From Polynucleobacter sp. MWH-Aus1W21 (GTDB lineage Bacteria > Pseudomonadota > Gammaproteobacteria > Burkholderiales > Burkholderiaceae): a stretch of 64,000 bases of DNA. Of this stretch, positions 7,106-15,697 are shown piece by piece. Each line of letters begins with the position of its first letter. Positions within the stretch are counted from its first letter, which is position 1. The notes under the pieces were generated by a model. That model had not been told where the DNA came from and ran no database searches. It saw only the letters and a program-made list of their open reading frames with translations. The stretch covers positions 1,302,001 to 1,366,000 of the forward strand of contig NZ_CP061287.1 of NCBI RefSeq assembly GCF_018687275.1, in the 5' to 3' direction. The translations under genes and the position numbers were made by a program.

Positions 7106-9166
7106 TTAACGTGAAATCACGGGCAACAATGGCACGATGAGCAATGCCACGATGTTGATGATCTTAATCAGCGGATTAACAGCAGGACCCGCAGTATCTT
7201 TGTAAGGGTCACCTACGGTATCACCAGTTACTGCAGCTTTATGGGCTTCAGAACCTTTGCCACCAAAGTTACCTTCTTCGATATATTTCTTCGCATTGTC
7301 CCAAGCACCACCACCGGTACACATCGAGATCGCCACAAACAAGCCGGTCACGATTGTGCCCATGAGTAAGCCACCTAATGCAGCAGGCCCTAACAAGAGA
7401 CCTACAACGATTGGCGCAACCACTGGCAAGAGCGAAGGAATGATCATTTCTTTAATGGCAGCTGAAGTGAGCATGTCTACTGCCTTGCCGTACTCAGGCT
7501 TAGCAGTGCCTTCCATGATTCCAGGGATATCGCGGAACTGTCGACGCACTTCCTCCACCACAGCACCAGCGCAACGACCAACTGCTTCCATTGCCATCGC
7601 ACCGAACAAGTAAGGAATCATGCCGCCAATAAAGAGGCCAATGATCACCATGTGGTTAGACAAGTCAAAAGATACTTGCTGACCAATGCCCTCTAAGGCA
7701 TGGGTGTAGTCAGCAAAGAGTACGAGTGATGCCAAACCTGCTGAACCAATCGCATAACCTTTGGTCACTGCTTTAGTGGTGTTGCCAACCGCGTCTAATG
7801 GATCAGTAATGTCGCGCACAGATTGTGGCAAACCTGCCATCTCTGCAATACCACCAGCGTTATCCGTAATTGGGCCATAGGCATCAAGCGCAACCACAAT
7901 GCCAGCCATCGATAACATGGCAGTTGCTGCAATCGCAATGCCATACAAACCAGCCAACCAATACGCCGCAAAAATTGCTGCACATACAAACAGCACTGGA
8001 TAAGCAGTCGACTTCATCGATATACCCAAACCAGCGATGATGTTCGTACCATGGCCTTTAGTAGATGCTTCAGCAATATGTTGCACTGGCTTGAACTGGG
8101 TACCGGTGTAGTACTCAGTAACCCATACCAATCCAGCTGTTAGCAACAAGCCCACTAGAGTTGAACCAAACAAGCGCCATTGACTGCCTGCAATACCCAA
8201 AGCATCGTCCGGCATGATGAAATTAGTTACAAAGTAGAAAGCAATCAGTGATAAACCACCAGCAATGACCAAGCCTTTATATAAAGCAGGCATAACGTTT
8301 CTCATGCCAGGAGTTGCTTTTACAAATGAGCAGCCAATGATGGAGGCGATGATTGAAACACCACCGAGTACTAACGGATAAATAATTGCAGCTACTGGCG
8401 CACCGGTAACCATGAGTGAACCCAATACCATGGTTGCAATCAAAGTCACTGCATACGTTTCAAATAAGTCTGCCGCCATACCAGCGCAGTCACCCACATT
8501 ATCGCCAACGTTGTCTGCAATCACTGCAGGATTGCGTGGATCATCTTCCGGAATACCCGCTTCGACTTTACCGACCAAGTCAGCACCAACGTCAGCGCCT
8601 TTAGTGAAGATGCCGCCGCCCAAACGGGCGAAGATCGAAATCAGTGAAGATCCAAATGCCAAACCAATCAGCGGGTGCAATACAGAAGAGAGGTCTTGTC
8701 CTGCGCCAATCGACACAAGGAACATGAAGAACAAACCAACACCCAAGAGTCCGAGGCCCACCACTAGCATGCCGGTAATTGCGCCACCTTTGAAGGCCAC
8801 ATTCAGGGCTTCGTTCATCCCCTTGGTGGCCGCTTCTGCTGTACGAACGTTTGCACGAACCGAAACATTCATGCCAATGAAGCCACAGGCGCCAGAGAGA
8901 ACGGCGCCAATAACAAAGCCGATGGCAGTCGCAAAATCGAGGAAGAGTGCCATGAGGATGGTTAAAACCACTCCAACAATAGCGATCGTTTTATATTGGC
9001 GCGACAAATAAGCCGCCGCACCCTGCTGAATTGCCTCAGCAATCTCTTGCATCTTGGCATTACCCGTACTTTGCTTCAAGATCCAGCCGCGCATCACAAA
9101 ACCGTAAATCACGGCTAGGACACCGCACGCCAAGGCAAAATACAAGCCTAAAGTGACATTACTCAT
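7106..9166 (-). CDS. hppA: K+-independent H+-translocating membrane pyrophosphatase
   Basis: HppA is an integral inner-membrane enzyme that couples hydrolysis of pyrophosphate to proton (or sodium) export. The 686-aa protein has about 16 hydrophobic segments. The substrate site is visible in GADVGADLVGKVE (about residue 190) and DNVGDNVGDCAGMAADLFE (about 215-235), with a second acidic motif near the C-terminus (TGDTVGDPYKDTAGPAVNPL). At about residue 463 the motif is GNTTKAVTKG. Lysine here is the marker of the K+-independent subfamily, where K+-dependent enzymes have alanine, and these enzymes pump protons. GGGAG lies 7 bases before the ATG. It diverges from ppa, so both pyrophosphatases share a 183-bp control region. 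Confidence 0.97.
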   Translation of the reverse strand: MSNVTLGLYFALACGVLAVIYGFVMRGWILKQSTGNAKMQEIAEAIQQGAAAYLSRQYKTIAIVGVVLTILMALFLDFATAIGFVIGAVLSGACGFIGMNVSVRANVRTAEAATKGMNEALNVAFKGGAITGMLVVGLGLLGVGLFFMFLVSIGAGQDLSSVLHPLIGLAFGSSLISIFARLGGGIFTKGADVGADLVGKVEAGIPEDDPRNPAVIADNVGDNVGDCAGMAADLFETYAVTLIATMVLGSLMVTGAPVAAIIYPLVLGGVSIIASIIGCSFVKATPGMRNVMPALYKGLVIAGGLSLIAFYFVTNFIMPDDALGIAGSQWRLFGSTLVGLLLTAGLVWVTEYYTGTQFKPVQHIAEASTKGHGTNIIAGLGISMKSTAYPVLFVCAAIFAAYWLAGLYGIAIAATAMLSMAGIVVALDAYGPITDNAGGIAEMAGLPQSVRDITDPLDAVGNTTKAVTKGYAIGSAGLASLVLFADYTHALEGIGQQVSFDLSNHMVIIGLFIGGMIPYLFGAMAMEAVGRCAGAVVEEVRRQFRDIPGIMEGTAKPEYGKAVDMLTSAAIKEMIIPSLLPVVAPIVVGLLLGPAALGGLLMGTIVTGLFVAISMCTGGGAWDNAKKYIEEGNFGGKGSEAHKAAVTGDTVGDPYKDTAGPAVNPLIKIINIVALLIVPLLPVISR

Positions 9167-9244
9167 GCTTGAACTCCCTAAAGTTAATCATTTGTTAATC
9201 TTTATTGTTTTGCATACCCTGCACTTAGATAGACCCGGTTCCCG

Positions 9245-9273
9245 AAAGCTTTAAACTATGGTCTTTAAGCTTT
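9245..9273. promoter_or_regulatory. Inverted repeat between hppA and ppa
   Basis: AAAGCTT (9245-9251) and AAGCTTT (9267-9273) form an inverted repeat around a 15-base spacer, roughly in the middle of the 183-bp gap between two divergent pyrophosphatase genes. It could be an operator serving both promoters or a chance AT-rich symmetry. No clear -35/-10 pair could be assigned with confidence. Confidence 0.3.
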
Positions 9274-9349
9274 ACCAGTATGTAACAGAATCACCCCTGC
9301 ACCCCCTTGATAGGATCAGGGTATTTACTAATCACTATTCGGAGTATTT

Positions 9350-9886
9350 ATGAGTCTCGACAAAGTTAAGCCAGGTAAAAAGATCCCTGAAAGCTTCAAC
9401 GTCATTATTGAAATCCCAATGAACGCTGATCCAGTCAAGTATGAAGTGGATAAAGAGTCTGGCGCAATTTTCGTTGACCGTTTTATGGGTACTGCAATGC
9501 ACTATCCATGTAACTATGGCTACATCAATAAAACGATCGCTGGTGATGGCGACCCTGTTGATGTTCTCGTAATTACTCCTTTCCCACTAATTCCTGGTGT
9601 GGTTGTTTCTTGCCGCGCTATTGGCGTATTAGAAATGGAAGATGAAGGCGGTCAAGACGCTAAATTATTAGCAGTTCCTGAAGACAAAATTTTGCCCATC
9701 TATACCCACTGGCAAAAACCAGAAGATATGAATCCATTGCGCTTGAATCAAATTCAACACTTCTTTGAGCACTACAAAGATCTCGAAAAAGGTAAGTGGG
9801 TAAAAGTTAAAGGTTGGGGTGGTGTTGCTGAAGCTCATAAAGAAATTCTTGAAGGTATCGAGCGCTACAACAAAGAGCACGCTTAA
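9350..9886 (+). CDS. ppa: Soluble inorganic pyrophosphatase (family I)
   Basis: Ppa is a cytoplasmic Mg2+-dependent hexameric enzyme that splits pyrophosphate to two phosphates, pulling biosynthetic reactions forward. At 178 aa it is typical of bacterial family I. Visible features include the N-terminal IEIPMNADPVKYEVDKESG, the substrate-binding DRFMGTAMHYPCNYGYI, and the signature GDGDPVDVLV (about residues 65-73), whose aspartates bind metal. CGGAG lies 6 bases before the ATG. Having both Ppa and HppA lets the cell either waste or conserve pyrophosphate energy. Confidence 0.98.
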   Translation: MSLDKVKPGKKIPESFNVIIEIPMNADPVKYEVDKESGAIFVDRFMGTAMHYPCNYGYINKTIAGDGDPVDVLVITPFPLIPGVVVSCRAIGVLEMEDEGGQDAKLLAVPEDKILPIYTHWQKPEDMNPLRLNQIQHFFEHYKDLEKGKWVKVKGWGGVAEAHKEILEGIERYNKEHA

Positions 9887-9930
9887 TCAATTTATTGAAT
9901 TCATTATCAGCAAAGGCTTTGTGAATCGGA

Positions 9931-11550
9931 GTGAGTGCACAGAAAATTGCTTTAGCCCAGATCAACCCATTACTGGGTGATTTGGCTGGCAACGCGCAAC
10001 TGATTCACAAGGCCGCCCTAGACGCCTATTCTCAAGGCGCCAAACTCGTAGTAACCCCCGAACTCTCGCTCACCGGCTACCCCCCGGAAGACCTACTACT
10101 CCGCCCTGCTTTTATTGAAGCGGCGCAAGAGCAGCTTGAACTCTTGATGAAAGAGTTGACCCAGTATTCTGGTTTGACCGTTATCGTTGGTCACCCCAAA
10201 AAGACATCTGCAGGTTTGCAAAACTATGCATCCGTTTTACAAGACGGCAAAGTCATTGCAGGCTATGCGAAACAAGAATTACCTAACCATGAAGTATTCG
10301 ACGAAGTGCGCTATTTTGTCCCCGGCAATCAGACCTGTGTATTTGAATGCGATGGCATTCATTACGGATTGATTCTGTGTGAGGATGCCTGGCATGCTGG
10401 CCCTGCTAAACAAGCGCATGCCGCTGGCGCACAAGTACTGCTTGTGCCAAACGCATCGCCGTACCATTTGAAAAAAGAAGCGCTACGCATTGATGTATTG
10501 CGTGGACATATTGCCCAAACCAAAATGCCACTGGTCTATGTCAATGCCGTTGGCGGACAAGATGAATTGGTTTTTGATGGCGGCTCATTTGCTTTAAATA
10601 GCAAAGGCGAAGTTGTAATGGCAATGCCTCAGTTTGAAACTGGTTTAGGTGTTGTTGCGGCCTCCTCATCCGGCGAGCTGGAAAAGGGTTTGATTACCCC
10701 ACCCCAGTCTGTTGAGGCACAAGCCTATCAAGCTCTGGTCTTGGGCGTACGTGACTATGTCACCAAAAATCGCTTTCCTGGCGTGATTATTGGCCTATCT
10801 GGCGGCGTAGATTCTGCTTTGGTACTGGCAATTGCCGTAGACGCCCTAGGTGCTGATAAGGTGCGAACAGTCATGATGGCTTCACGCTATACAGCAGACA
10901 TCTCTTGGATCGATGCGCGTGAGATGGCGCAGAACCTAGGGGTGCAATACGATGAGATTCCAATCAGCGGGCCGGTTGATGCTTTAGAGACTTCTCTAGC
11001 CGAACAATTTAAAGGTTTAAATGTTGACGCTACTGAAGAGAACATTCAGGCACGTGTGCGCGGCACACTACTCATGGCTCTCTCGAATAAAACTGGTCGA
11101 CTCGTTTTAACTACTGGTAACAAAAGTGAAATGGCAGTTGGCTACTGCACCCTTTACGGAGATATGGCTGGCGGCTTTGCAGTCATTAAAGATATAGCCA
11201 AGACTTTGGTGTATCGCTTATGCGCCTATCGCAACAGCATTAAGCCCATCATTCCAGAGCGTATATTGACTCGCGCCCCTTCAGCGGAATTACGCCCTGA
11301 CCAAAAAGATCAGGATAGCTTGCCTTCTTATGAAGTATTGGATGGAATCGTTGAGCGCTACATGGAACAAAACCAATCCATCGCCCAAATTATTGCCGCA
11401 GGCTTTGATGCAGAGAGTGTCGAAAAGGTTACCCGCCTTATCAAGCTAAATGAATACAAGCGTCGTCAGGCACCCCCGGGGGTTCGCGTGACGACCCGTG
11501 CTTTTGGGCGGGATTGGCGCTACCCAATCACTTCACAATTTAGAGCCTAG
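9931..11550 (+). CDS. nadE: Glutamine-dependent NAD+ synthetase
   Basis: NadE makes NAD+ from deamido-NAD+, ATP and glutamine in the cytoplasm. The 539-aa protein is a fusion of an N-terminal nitrilase-type glutaminase and a C-terminal synthetase. The glutaminase shows TPELSLTGYPPEDLL with the catalytic Glu near residue 45, a Lys in the AKQELPNHEVFDE region, and Cys in GLILCEDAWH near residue 151. The synthetase shows the PP-loop GLSGGVDSALVLA near 290 and TGNKSEMAVGY. The start is GTG at 9931; CGGAG abuts it, so the Shine-Dalgarno spacing is poor and the exact start is less certain than the gene. Confidence 0.96.
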   Translation: MSAQKIALAQINPLLGDLAGNAQLIHKAALDAYSQGAKLVVTPELSLTGYPPEDLLLRPAFIEAAQEQLELLMKELTQYSGLTVIVGHPKKTSAGLQNYASVLQDGKVIAGYAKQELPNHEVFDEVRYFVPGNQTCVFECDGIHYGLILCEDAWHAGPAKQAHAAGAQVLLVPNASPYHLKKEALRIDVLRGHIAQTKMPLVYVNAVGGQDELVFDGGSFALNSKGEVVMAMPQFETGLGVVAASSSGELEKGLITPPQSVEAQAYQALVLGVRDYVTKNRFPGVIIGLSGGVDSALVLAIAVDALGADKVRTVMMASRYTADISWIDAREMAQNLGVQYDEIPISGPVDALETSLAEQFKGLNVDATEENIQARVRGTLLMALSNKTGRLVLTTGNKSEMAVGYCTLYGDMAGGFAVIKDIAKTLVYRLCAYRNSIKPIIPERILTRAPSAELRPDQKDQDSLPSYEVLDGIVERYMEQNQSIAQIIAAGFDAESVEKVTRLIKLNEYKRRQAPPGVRVTTRAFGRDWRYPITSQFRA

Positions 11551-11571
11551 ACAGCCTGAAAATAGCCATTT

Positions 11572-11601
11572 TTGGCAAGCTATTCAAGTTCTAGGTATGA
11601 T
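11572..11601 (+). promoter_or_regulatory. Sigma-70-type promoter of glnB
   Basis: TTGGCA (11572-11577) and TATGAT (11596-11601) are separated by 18 bases, close to the sigma-70 consensus. The distance from the -10 box to the glnB ATG is about 20 bases, leaving a very short leader that contains the AGGGGG Shine-Dalgarno (11611-11616). Confidence 0.6.
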
Positions 11602-11621
11602 TACTGCATTAGGGGGAATAA

Positions 11622-11960
11622 ATGAAATTAATTACATCCATCATTAAGCCGTTCAAGCTCGACGAAGTACGTGAATCCTTGGCTGAAGTAGGCGTTACAG
11701 GCCTGACAGTGACTGAAGTAAAAGGTTTTGGCCGTCAAAAAGGTCATACTGAACTCTACCGTGGCGCTGAGTATGTAGTCGACTTTTTGCCTAAAGTAAA
11801 AGTAGAGGCTGTAGTTGCTGATGACCGAGTCGAGGCTGCTATCGAGGCTATTACTAAAGCGGCACGTACTGGCAAGATTGGTGACGGAAAGATTTTCGTT
11901 ACTGCAGTTGAACAAGTGATTCGTATTCGTACCGGTGAAACCGATAACGCAGCAGTTTAA
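11622..11960 (+). CDS. glnB: Nitrogen regulatory protein P-II
   Basis: P-II is a small trimeric signal protein that senses 2-oxoglutarate and ATP/ADP, is uridylylated by GlnD, and controls glutamine synthetase adenylylation and NtrB. The 112-aa length is exact for the family. Tyr51, the uridylylation site, sits in ELYRGAEYVVDFLPK on the T loop. The C-terminal signature TAARTGKIGDGKIFV is intact. AGGGGG lies 5 bases before the ATG. No amtB follows, which favours GlnB over GlnK, though the two cannot be separated by sequence alone. The gene stands alone between its own promoter and a terminator. Confidence 0.96.
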   Translation: MKLITSIIKPFKLDEVRESLAEVGVTGLTVTEVKGFGRQKGHTELYRGAEYVVDFLPKVKVEAVVADDRVEAAIEAITKAARTGKIGDGKIFVTAVEQVIRIRTGETDNAAV

Positions 11961-11986
11961 CGATCAATTAAATGCATTACCCAAAC

Positions 11987-12015
11987 CAGCGGCTTAATTG
12001 GCCGCTGTTTTTGTT
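11987..12015 (+). terminator. Intrinsic terminator after glnB
   Basis: The stem CAGCGGC/GCCGCTG with loop TTAATTG is followed by TTTTTGTTT, 27 bp after the glnB stop. The gene on the other side is convergent, but the T run is on the plus-strand side, so this mainly serves glnB. Confidence 0.85.
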
Positions 12016-12019
12016 TGAA

Positions 12020-12982
12020 TTAACGCAATTGTGAGTCTGTAGCGATGGCTGGAGCTACAGACTGAACAATTTCAGCTGGCTCCAAAGTAATGGTCTTGCT
12101 GTTCGTATTACCAGTGCGCACCTTTGCGCCTTGGTAATACAAATCTATCTGATTTAATCCACCAGTTAATACCTTGAACGGCGGCTTACCGTACACACTC
12201 GCTCCAACGCCAGGCTCAAGCAATTTGTTTTGAGTTTTACCGGTAGCATCCACTACGCAAACAGTTTGTGCAGTTTTAGATTGCAAATACACCATGTCGC
12301 CCGCTTTTTTAGGTGCATCTGGCCTGTAATTGAGAGCCGAAGAATCAGCAGTTGGACAATCCGTCGATGTAGCCGCAACCGCAGCAACAGCAGCTTGTGG
12401 AGCTGGTGAAGGCTCAGCGGGCGTATTTGCCGGCGGGGCCTCTGGCGCAACCTCTTGAATAATGACTAACTCTTCTTTAACCGGCTCAGGGAAAAATAAA
12501 GGACGTAAGTTCACCACAGAAAAAATCACTGTCGCCGCAATTACCAAGAGAAGAATTATTTTTTTCCTCTTAGGATCAACCGAAGCTACTGGTGTAGCTT
12601 CTTTGTCTTCTGTTTTTTCTTCTGTTTTTTCTTCTGTTATTTGCTTGGCTTTTCCAGGCCTTGCTTTTCTATCTACTACAGAAGCTACTGCCTCCTCACG
12701 CAATTTTTCTTCCACTTCAACTGCTTTTACAGGTTGCGTCATACCAGAAAAATCAAATGCCTCTTCTGGAGTGATCTTCAATAGACCTGCCACTTTTTTT
12801 GCCGCCATGAATTTAACTTGAGCGCCATAGAAACTGCTGCTCTCTCCATTCTCAATCTGCTCAATTTGGCGAGCAGATAGACAAGCCATTCCAGATAATT
12901 CTTTTGTGCTTAAACCAAGGCTTTCTCTAGCCTTAGTAAATGCTTCTTTACGAATCTCCGGAAGTTTGTCAGATTTATTCAC
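12020..12982 (-). CDS. RodZ-like helix-turn-helix membrane protein
   Basis: This 320-aa protein has RodZ architecture. Residues 10-80 form a cytoplasmic Cro/CI-type helix-turn-helix (STKELSGMACLSARQIEQIENG). Residues 110-140 are a charged linker with a repeated TEEK motif, and residues 141-159 form one membrane span (KIILLLVIAATVIFSVVNL). A Pro/Ala-rich stretch covers 175-205, and residues 228-305 form a periplasmic beta domain of the DUF4115 type. RodZ links MreB to the cell-wall elongation machinery. It stands alone rather than next to ispG, the usual RodZ neighbour, so it may be a paralogue. Two cysteines (C209, C242) lie in the periplasmic part. Confidence 0.75.
   Translation of the reverse strand: MNKSDKLPEIRKEAFTKARESLGLSTKELSGMACLSARQIEQIENGESSSFYGAQVKFMAAKKVAGLLKITPEEAFDFSGMTQPVKAVEVEEKLREEAVASVVDRKARPGKAKQITEEKTEEKTEDKEATPVASVDPKRKKIILLLVIAATVIFSVVNLRPLFFPEPVKEELVIIQEVAPEAPPANTPAEPSPAPQAAVAAVAATSTDCPTADSSALNYRPDAPKKAGDMVYLQSKTAQTVCVVDATGKTQNKLLEPGVGASVYGKPPFKVLTGGLNQIDLYYQGAKVRTGNTNSKTITLEPAEIVQSVAPAIATDSQLR
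12607..12642. repeat. 12-nt tandem repeat in the RodZ-like linker
   Basis: Three copies of CTTCTGTTTTTT (plus-strand view; the third is CTTCTGTTATTT) lie end to end inside the RodZ-like gene and encode the repeated EEKT charged linker. Such in-frame repeats can change copy number by slippage and alter the linker length without breaking the protein. Confidence 0.8.
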
Positions 12983-13060
12983 TGCTCAGCGACCATCTCA
13001 TGTGGAAGTAACAAGATTGATAGTAATGCCAAAATGGTGTAAGGGTAATTAGCCACAAAG

Positions 13061-13690
13061 CTAATTATTTAAAGGGTGATTCTCAAGGTTGGACTCAAGA
13101 TACTTCTTCACCAAAACCTGAACTGAATCCGCATGCATTTTGTCCATCACCCTAGCCTTGTGAACCTTAATTGTGGCATCGGTTGTTCCTAGCTTTACCG
13201 CAATATCCTTGTTTAAAAGGCCTTTAACGAGCCATCCACAGACTTCGCGCTCCCTTGGGGTTAGGCTTTCGTAATCCTTCTTTGCCTCAACATCCAATGA
13301 AATGCGCTTGAGCTGGTGACTATCAAAGTCAATTGCATCTGCTACCGCTTTTAATAGCTCTTCTAGGTTGAAAGGCTTGAATAAGAAATCTACTGCACCC
13401 TTCTTCAGCCCTTGAACAATCTGATGGGGGTGGCTTTGACCGCTAACAAAGATGATGGGGGTCTTGCGACCGAACTTGAGAAGCCTCTCCTGCAAATCTA
13501 AGCCTGTCATATCTGGCATTTGCATATCTAGCAGAATGACCGCCGGTGATACCGGAACAGACTTCTCCAAGAACAGGGTTGCAGACGCATAGTCTTCAAC
13601 CAAATAACCGAGTTCCCGCAGCATTCTTGAGAGAGAAATGCGCATGGATTCATCGTCATCAATTAGGTAGATATGGCCGACTTTAGTCAT
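13061..13690 (-). CDS. FixJ/NarL-type response regulator, orphan
   Basis: This two-domain transcription regulator of about 209 aa has a receiver domain at residues 5-120: acidic pocket DDDE at 11-14, phospho-acceptor Asp55 in VILLDMQMPD, and Lys in FLFKPF near 104. A LuxR-type helix-turn-helix follows from about residue 140 (LTPREREVCGWLVKGLLNKDIAVKLGTTDATIKVHKARVM). The layout matches FixJ/TodT regulators, which act with a separate PAS-containing histidine kinase. No kinase is adjacent. An in-frame TTG at 13699 adds three residues; ATG 13690 is chosen, although no clear Shine-Dalgarno is visible. The targets are unknown. Confidence 0.88.
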   Translation of the reverse strand: MTKVGHIYLIDDDESMRISLSRMLRELGYLVEDYASATLFLEKSVPVSPAVILLDMQMPDMTGLDLQERLLKFGRKTPIIFVSGQSHPHQIVQGLKKGAVDFLFKPFNLEELLKAVADAIDFDSHQLKRISLDVEAKKDYESLTPREREVCGWLVKGLLNKDIAVKLGTTDATIKVHKARVMDKMHADSVQVLVKKYLESNLENHPLNN

Positions 13691-13748
13691 TGAATTCAAA
13701 GGAAAAAATATAGATGAGCTAATGTACTTCAGTGGATACCAAGAAGCT

Positions 13749-13766
13749 ATTAGCTATCTAGCTAAT
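13749..13766. promoter_or_regulatory. Palindrome upstream of the FixJ-type regulator
   Basis: ATTAGCT (13749-13755) and AGCTAAT (13760-13766) are a perfect 7-bp inverted repeat with a 4-base spacer, 59 bp upstream of the regulator start in the 220-bp gap shared with divergent ilvD. It has the shape of a dimer binding site and could be the regulator's own operator. This is a guess from position and symmetry. Confidence 0.35.
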
Positions 13767-13919
13767 ATTTAGACCTAAATCAATGATTTCATTGGCATTT
13801 TTGTGTTGCAGTGCAGCATTTATTTCTATTGAGTCTATTCCCACAATCTAGGGAACCTTTGATTCCATCTCACGGCACAATAGAGCCTTTCGACAAAAAC
13901 CTTTTCTGGAGTAATAAGC

Positions 13920-15611
13920 ATGAAACGCCTAAATGAACGCTCGCGCATGGTCACCGAAGGGGTCGCTCGCGCACCTAATCGTTCGATGTATTACGCAATG
14001 GGTTACGAAGAAAAGGATTTCGTAAAGCCAATGGTAGGCGTTGCGAATGGTCACTCCACTATCACCCCTTGTAATAGTGGTTTACAAAAATTAGCTGACG
14101 CTGCTGTTGAAGCTCTCGAAGTAGCAGGAGCAAAAGCACAAGTATTTGGCACCCCGACAGTTTCTGATGGTATCGGCATGGGTACCGAGGGCATGAAATA
14201 TTCTCTCGTCTCACGCGAAGTCATTGCCGATAGTATTGAAGTTTGTGTCAATGGGCTTTGGCAAGATGGCGTAGTCGTCATTGGTGGCTGCGATAAAAAT
14301 ATGCCAGGCGGCATGATGGCTTTAGCCCGCACGAACGTTCCTGGTATTTATGTATATGGCGGAACGATTAAACCAGGCCATTACAAAGGCAAAGAGCTCA
14401 ATATTGTTTCCGCATTTGAAGCGGTTGGTGAATTTACTTCTGGTCGGTTGAGTGAAGAAGATTTAAAAGGCGTTGAACAACACGCTTGTCCAGGTAGCGG
14501 CTCTTGTGGCGGTATGTATACAGCCAACACCATGAGCTCTTCATTTGAGGCCTTGGGTATGAGCTTGCCCTACTCTTCTACGATGGCCAACGTTGATGCC
14601 GAGAAGGTTGCCAGCGCAGCTGAATCAGCACGCGTCTTAGTTGAAGCCGTTAAAAACAACCTGCGCCCACGCGACATCATCACCAAAAAATCTATTGAGA
14701 ACGCCGTGAGCGTGATCATGGCAGTTGGTGGCTCTACGAATGCTGTATTGCATTTCTTGGCCATTACTAGCGCAGCTGAAATTGATTGGACTATTGATGA
14801 CTTCGAGCGTATTCGCAAGCGTGTTCCTGTGATCGTTGATATGAAGCCATCAGGCACTTACTTAGCAACTGATTTACATCAAGCTGGTGGCATTCCGCAA
14901 GTGATGAAGATTTTGCTCGATGGTGGATTGCTTCACGGTGATTGCATGACGATTACTGGCAAAACAATTGCTGAAGTTTTAAAAGATGTGCCATCAGTGC
15001 CACGCGCCGATCAGAAAGTAATTCGCACTCTAGACAATCCTTTGTACAAGCAAGGTCACTTGGCTATCCTCAAAGGCAACATCTCTCCTGAGGGCTGTGT
15101 TGCCAAGATTACCGGCCTCAAGAACCCTTCCATCACTGGCCCTGCACGCGTATTTGATTCTGAAGATGACGCTATGGCAGCCATCATGGCGCAAAAGATC
15201 AGAGATGGTGACATCGTTGTGATTCGTTATGAAGGTCCTAAAGGCGGTCCTGGTATGCGCGAGATGCTCGCCCCTACCTCCGCCCTCGTTGGCCAAGGTT
15301 TAGGCGAGTCTGTAGGCCTCATTACCGATGGTCGCTTCTCTGGTGGCACATGGGGCATGGTAGTTGGTCACGTAGCCCCAGAAGCTTATGTCGGCGGCAC
15401 AATCGCCCTCATCAATGAAGGCGACTCAGTCACGATCGATGCGCACAAGCTACTCATTCAACTCAACGTGGATGAGGCAGAGATCGCTAAGCGTCGTGCA
15501 GCTTGGGTTCAACCAAAGCCTCGCTATACCCGCGGCTTGTTAGCTAAATATGCAAGTCTTGCAAGTAGCGCTAGCAAAGGTGCGGTAACTGATCGAGATT
15601 TAGATATTTAA
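13920..15611 (+). CDS. ilvD: Dihydroxy-acid dehydratase
   Basis: IlvD dehydrates 2,3-dihydroxy-isovalerate and 2,3-dihydroxy-3-methylvalerate to the keto acids that precede valine and isoleucine. The 563-aa protein has the IlvD/Edd signatures: GGCDKNMPGGMMA (about residue 122) and PGSGSCGGMYTANTMSS (about 193-208), with cysteines that hold the iron-sulfur cluster, and the C-terminal DGRFSGGTWGMVVGHVAPEA. At 563 aa it is nearer the [2Fe-2S] class common in Burkholderiaceae than the longer E. coli enzyme. GGAG lies about 10 bases before the ATG. It is a single-gene unit with its own terminator. Confidence 0.97.
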   Translation: MKRLNERSRMVTEGVARAPNRSMYYAMGYEEKDFVKPMVGVANGHSTITPCNSGLQKLADAAVEALEVAGAKAQVFGTPTVSDGIGMGTEGMKYSLVSREVIADSIEVCVNGLWQDGVVVIGGCDKNMPGGMMALARTNVPGIYVYGGTIKPGHYKGKELNIVSAFEAVGEFTSGRLSEEDLKGVEQHACPGSGSCGGMYTANTMSSSFEALGMSLPYSSTMANVDAEKVASAAESARVLVEAVKNNLRPRDIITKKSIENAVSVIMAVGGSTNAVLHFLAITSAAEIDWTIDDFERIRKRVPVIVDMKPSGTYLATDLHQAGGIPQVMKILLDGGLLHGDCMTITGKTIAEVLKDVPSVPRADQKVIRTLDNPLYKQGHLAILKGNISPEGCVAKITGLKNPSITGPARVFDSEDDAMAAIMAQKIRDGDIVVIRYEGPKGGPGMREMLAPTSALVGQGLGESVGLITDGRFSGGTWGMVVGHVAPEAYVGGTIALINEGDSVTIDAHKLLIQLNVDEAEIAKRRAAWVQPKPRYTRGLLAKYASLASSASKGAVTDRDLDI

Positions 15612-15628
15612 TTAATTTTGATTATTAA

Positions 15629-15661
15629 AAAAGCCCCTAAGTAAATCTAGGGGCTTTTTTA
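15629..15661. terminator. Bidirectional terminator between ilvD and the copper operon
   Basis: The hairpin AAGCCCCTA/TAGGGGCTT with loop AGTAAATC is flanked by an A run on the left and TTTTTT on the right, so it can stop ilvD on the plus strand and the copper operon on the minus strand. Confidence 0.88.
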
Positions 15662-15697
15662 TTACATCAGCATTACCGCTGAGTCTGTATCCAAATC

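Noticed and set aside
8412..9011. 199-codon open frame on the plus strand
   Set aside because: It is antisense to hppA and reflects the base composition of the membrane protein gene; composition is Pro/Thr/Ser-rich and not protein-like.
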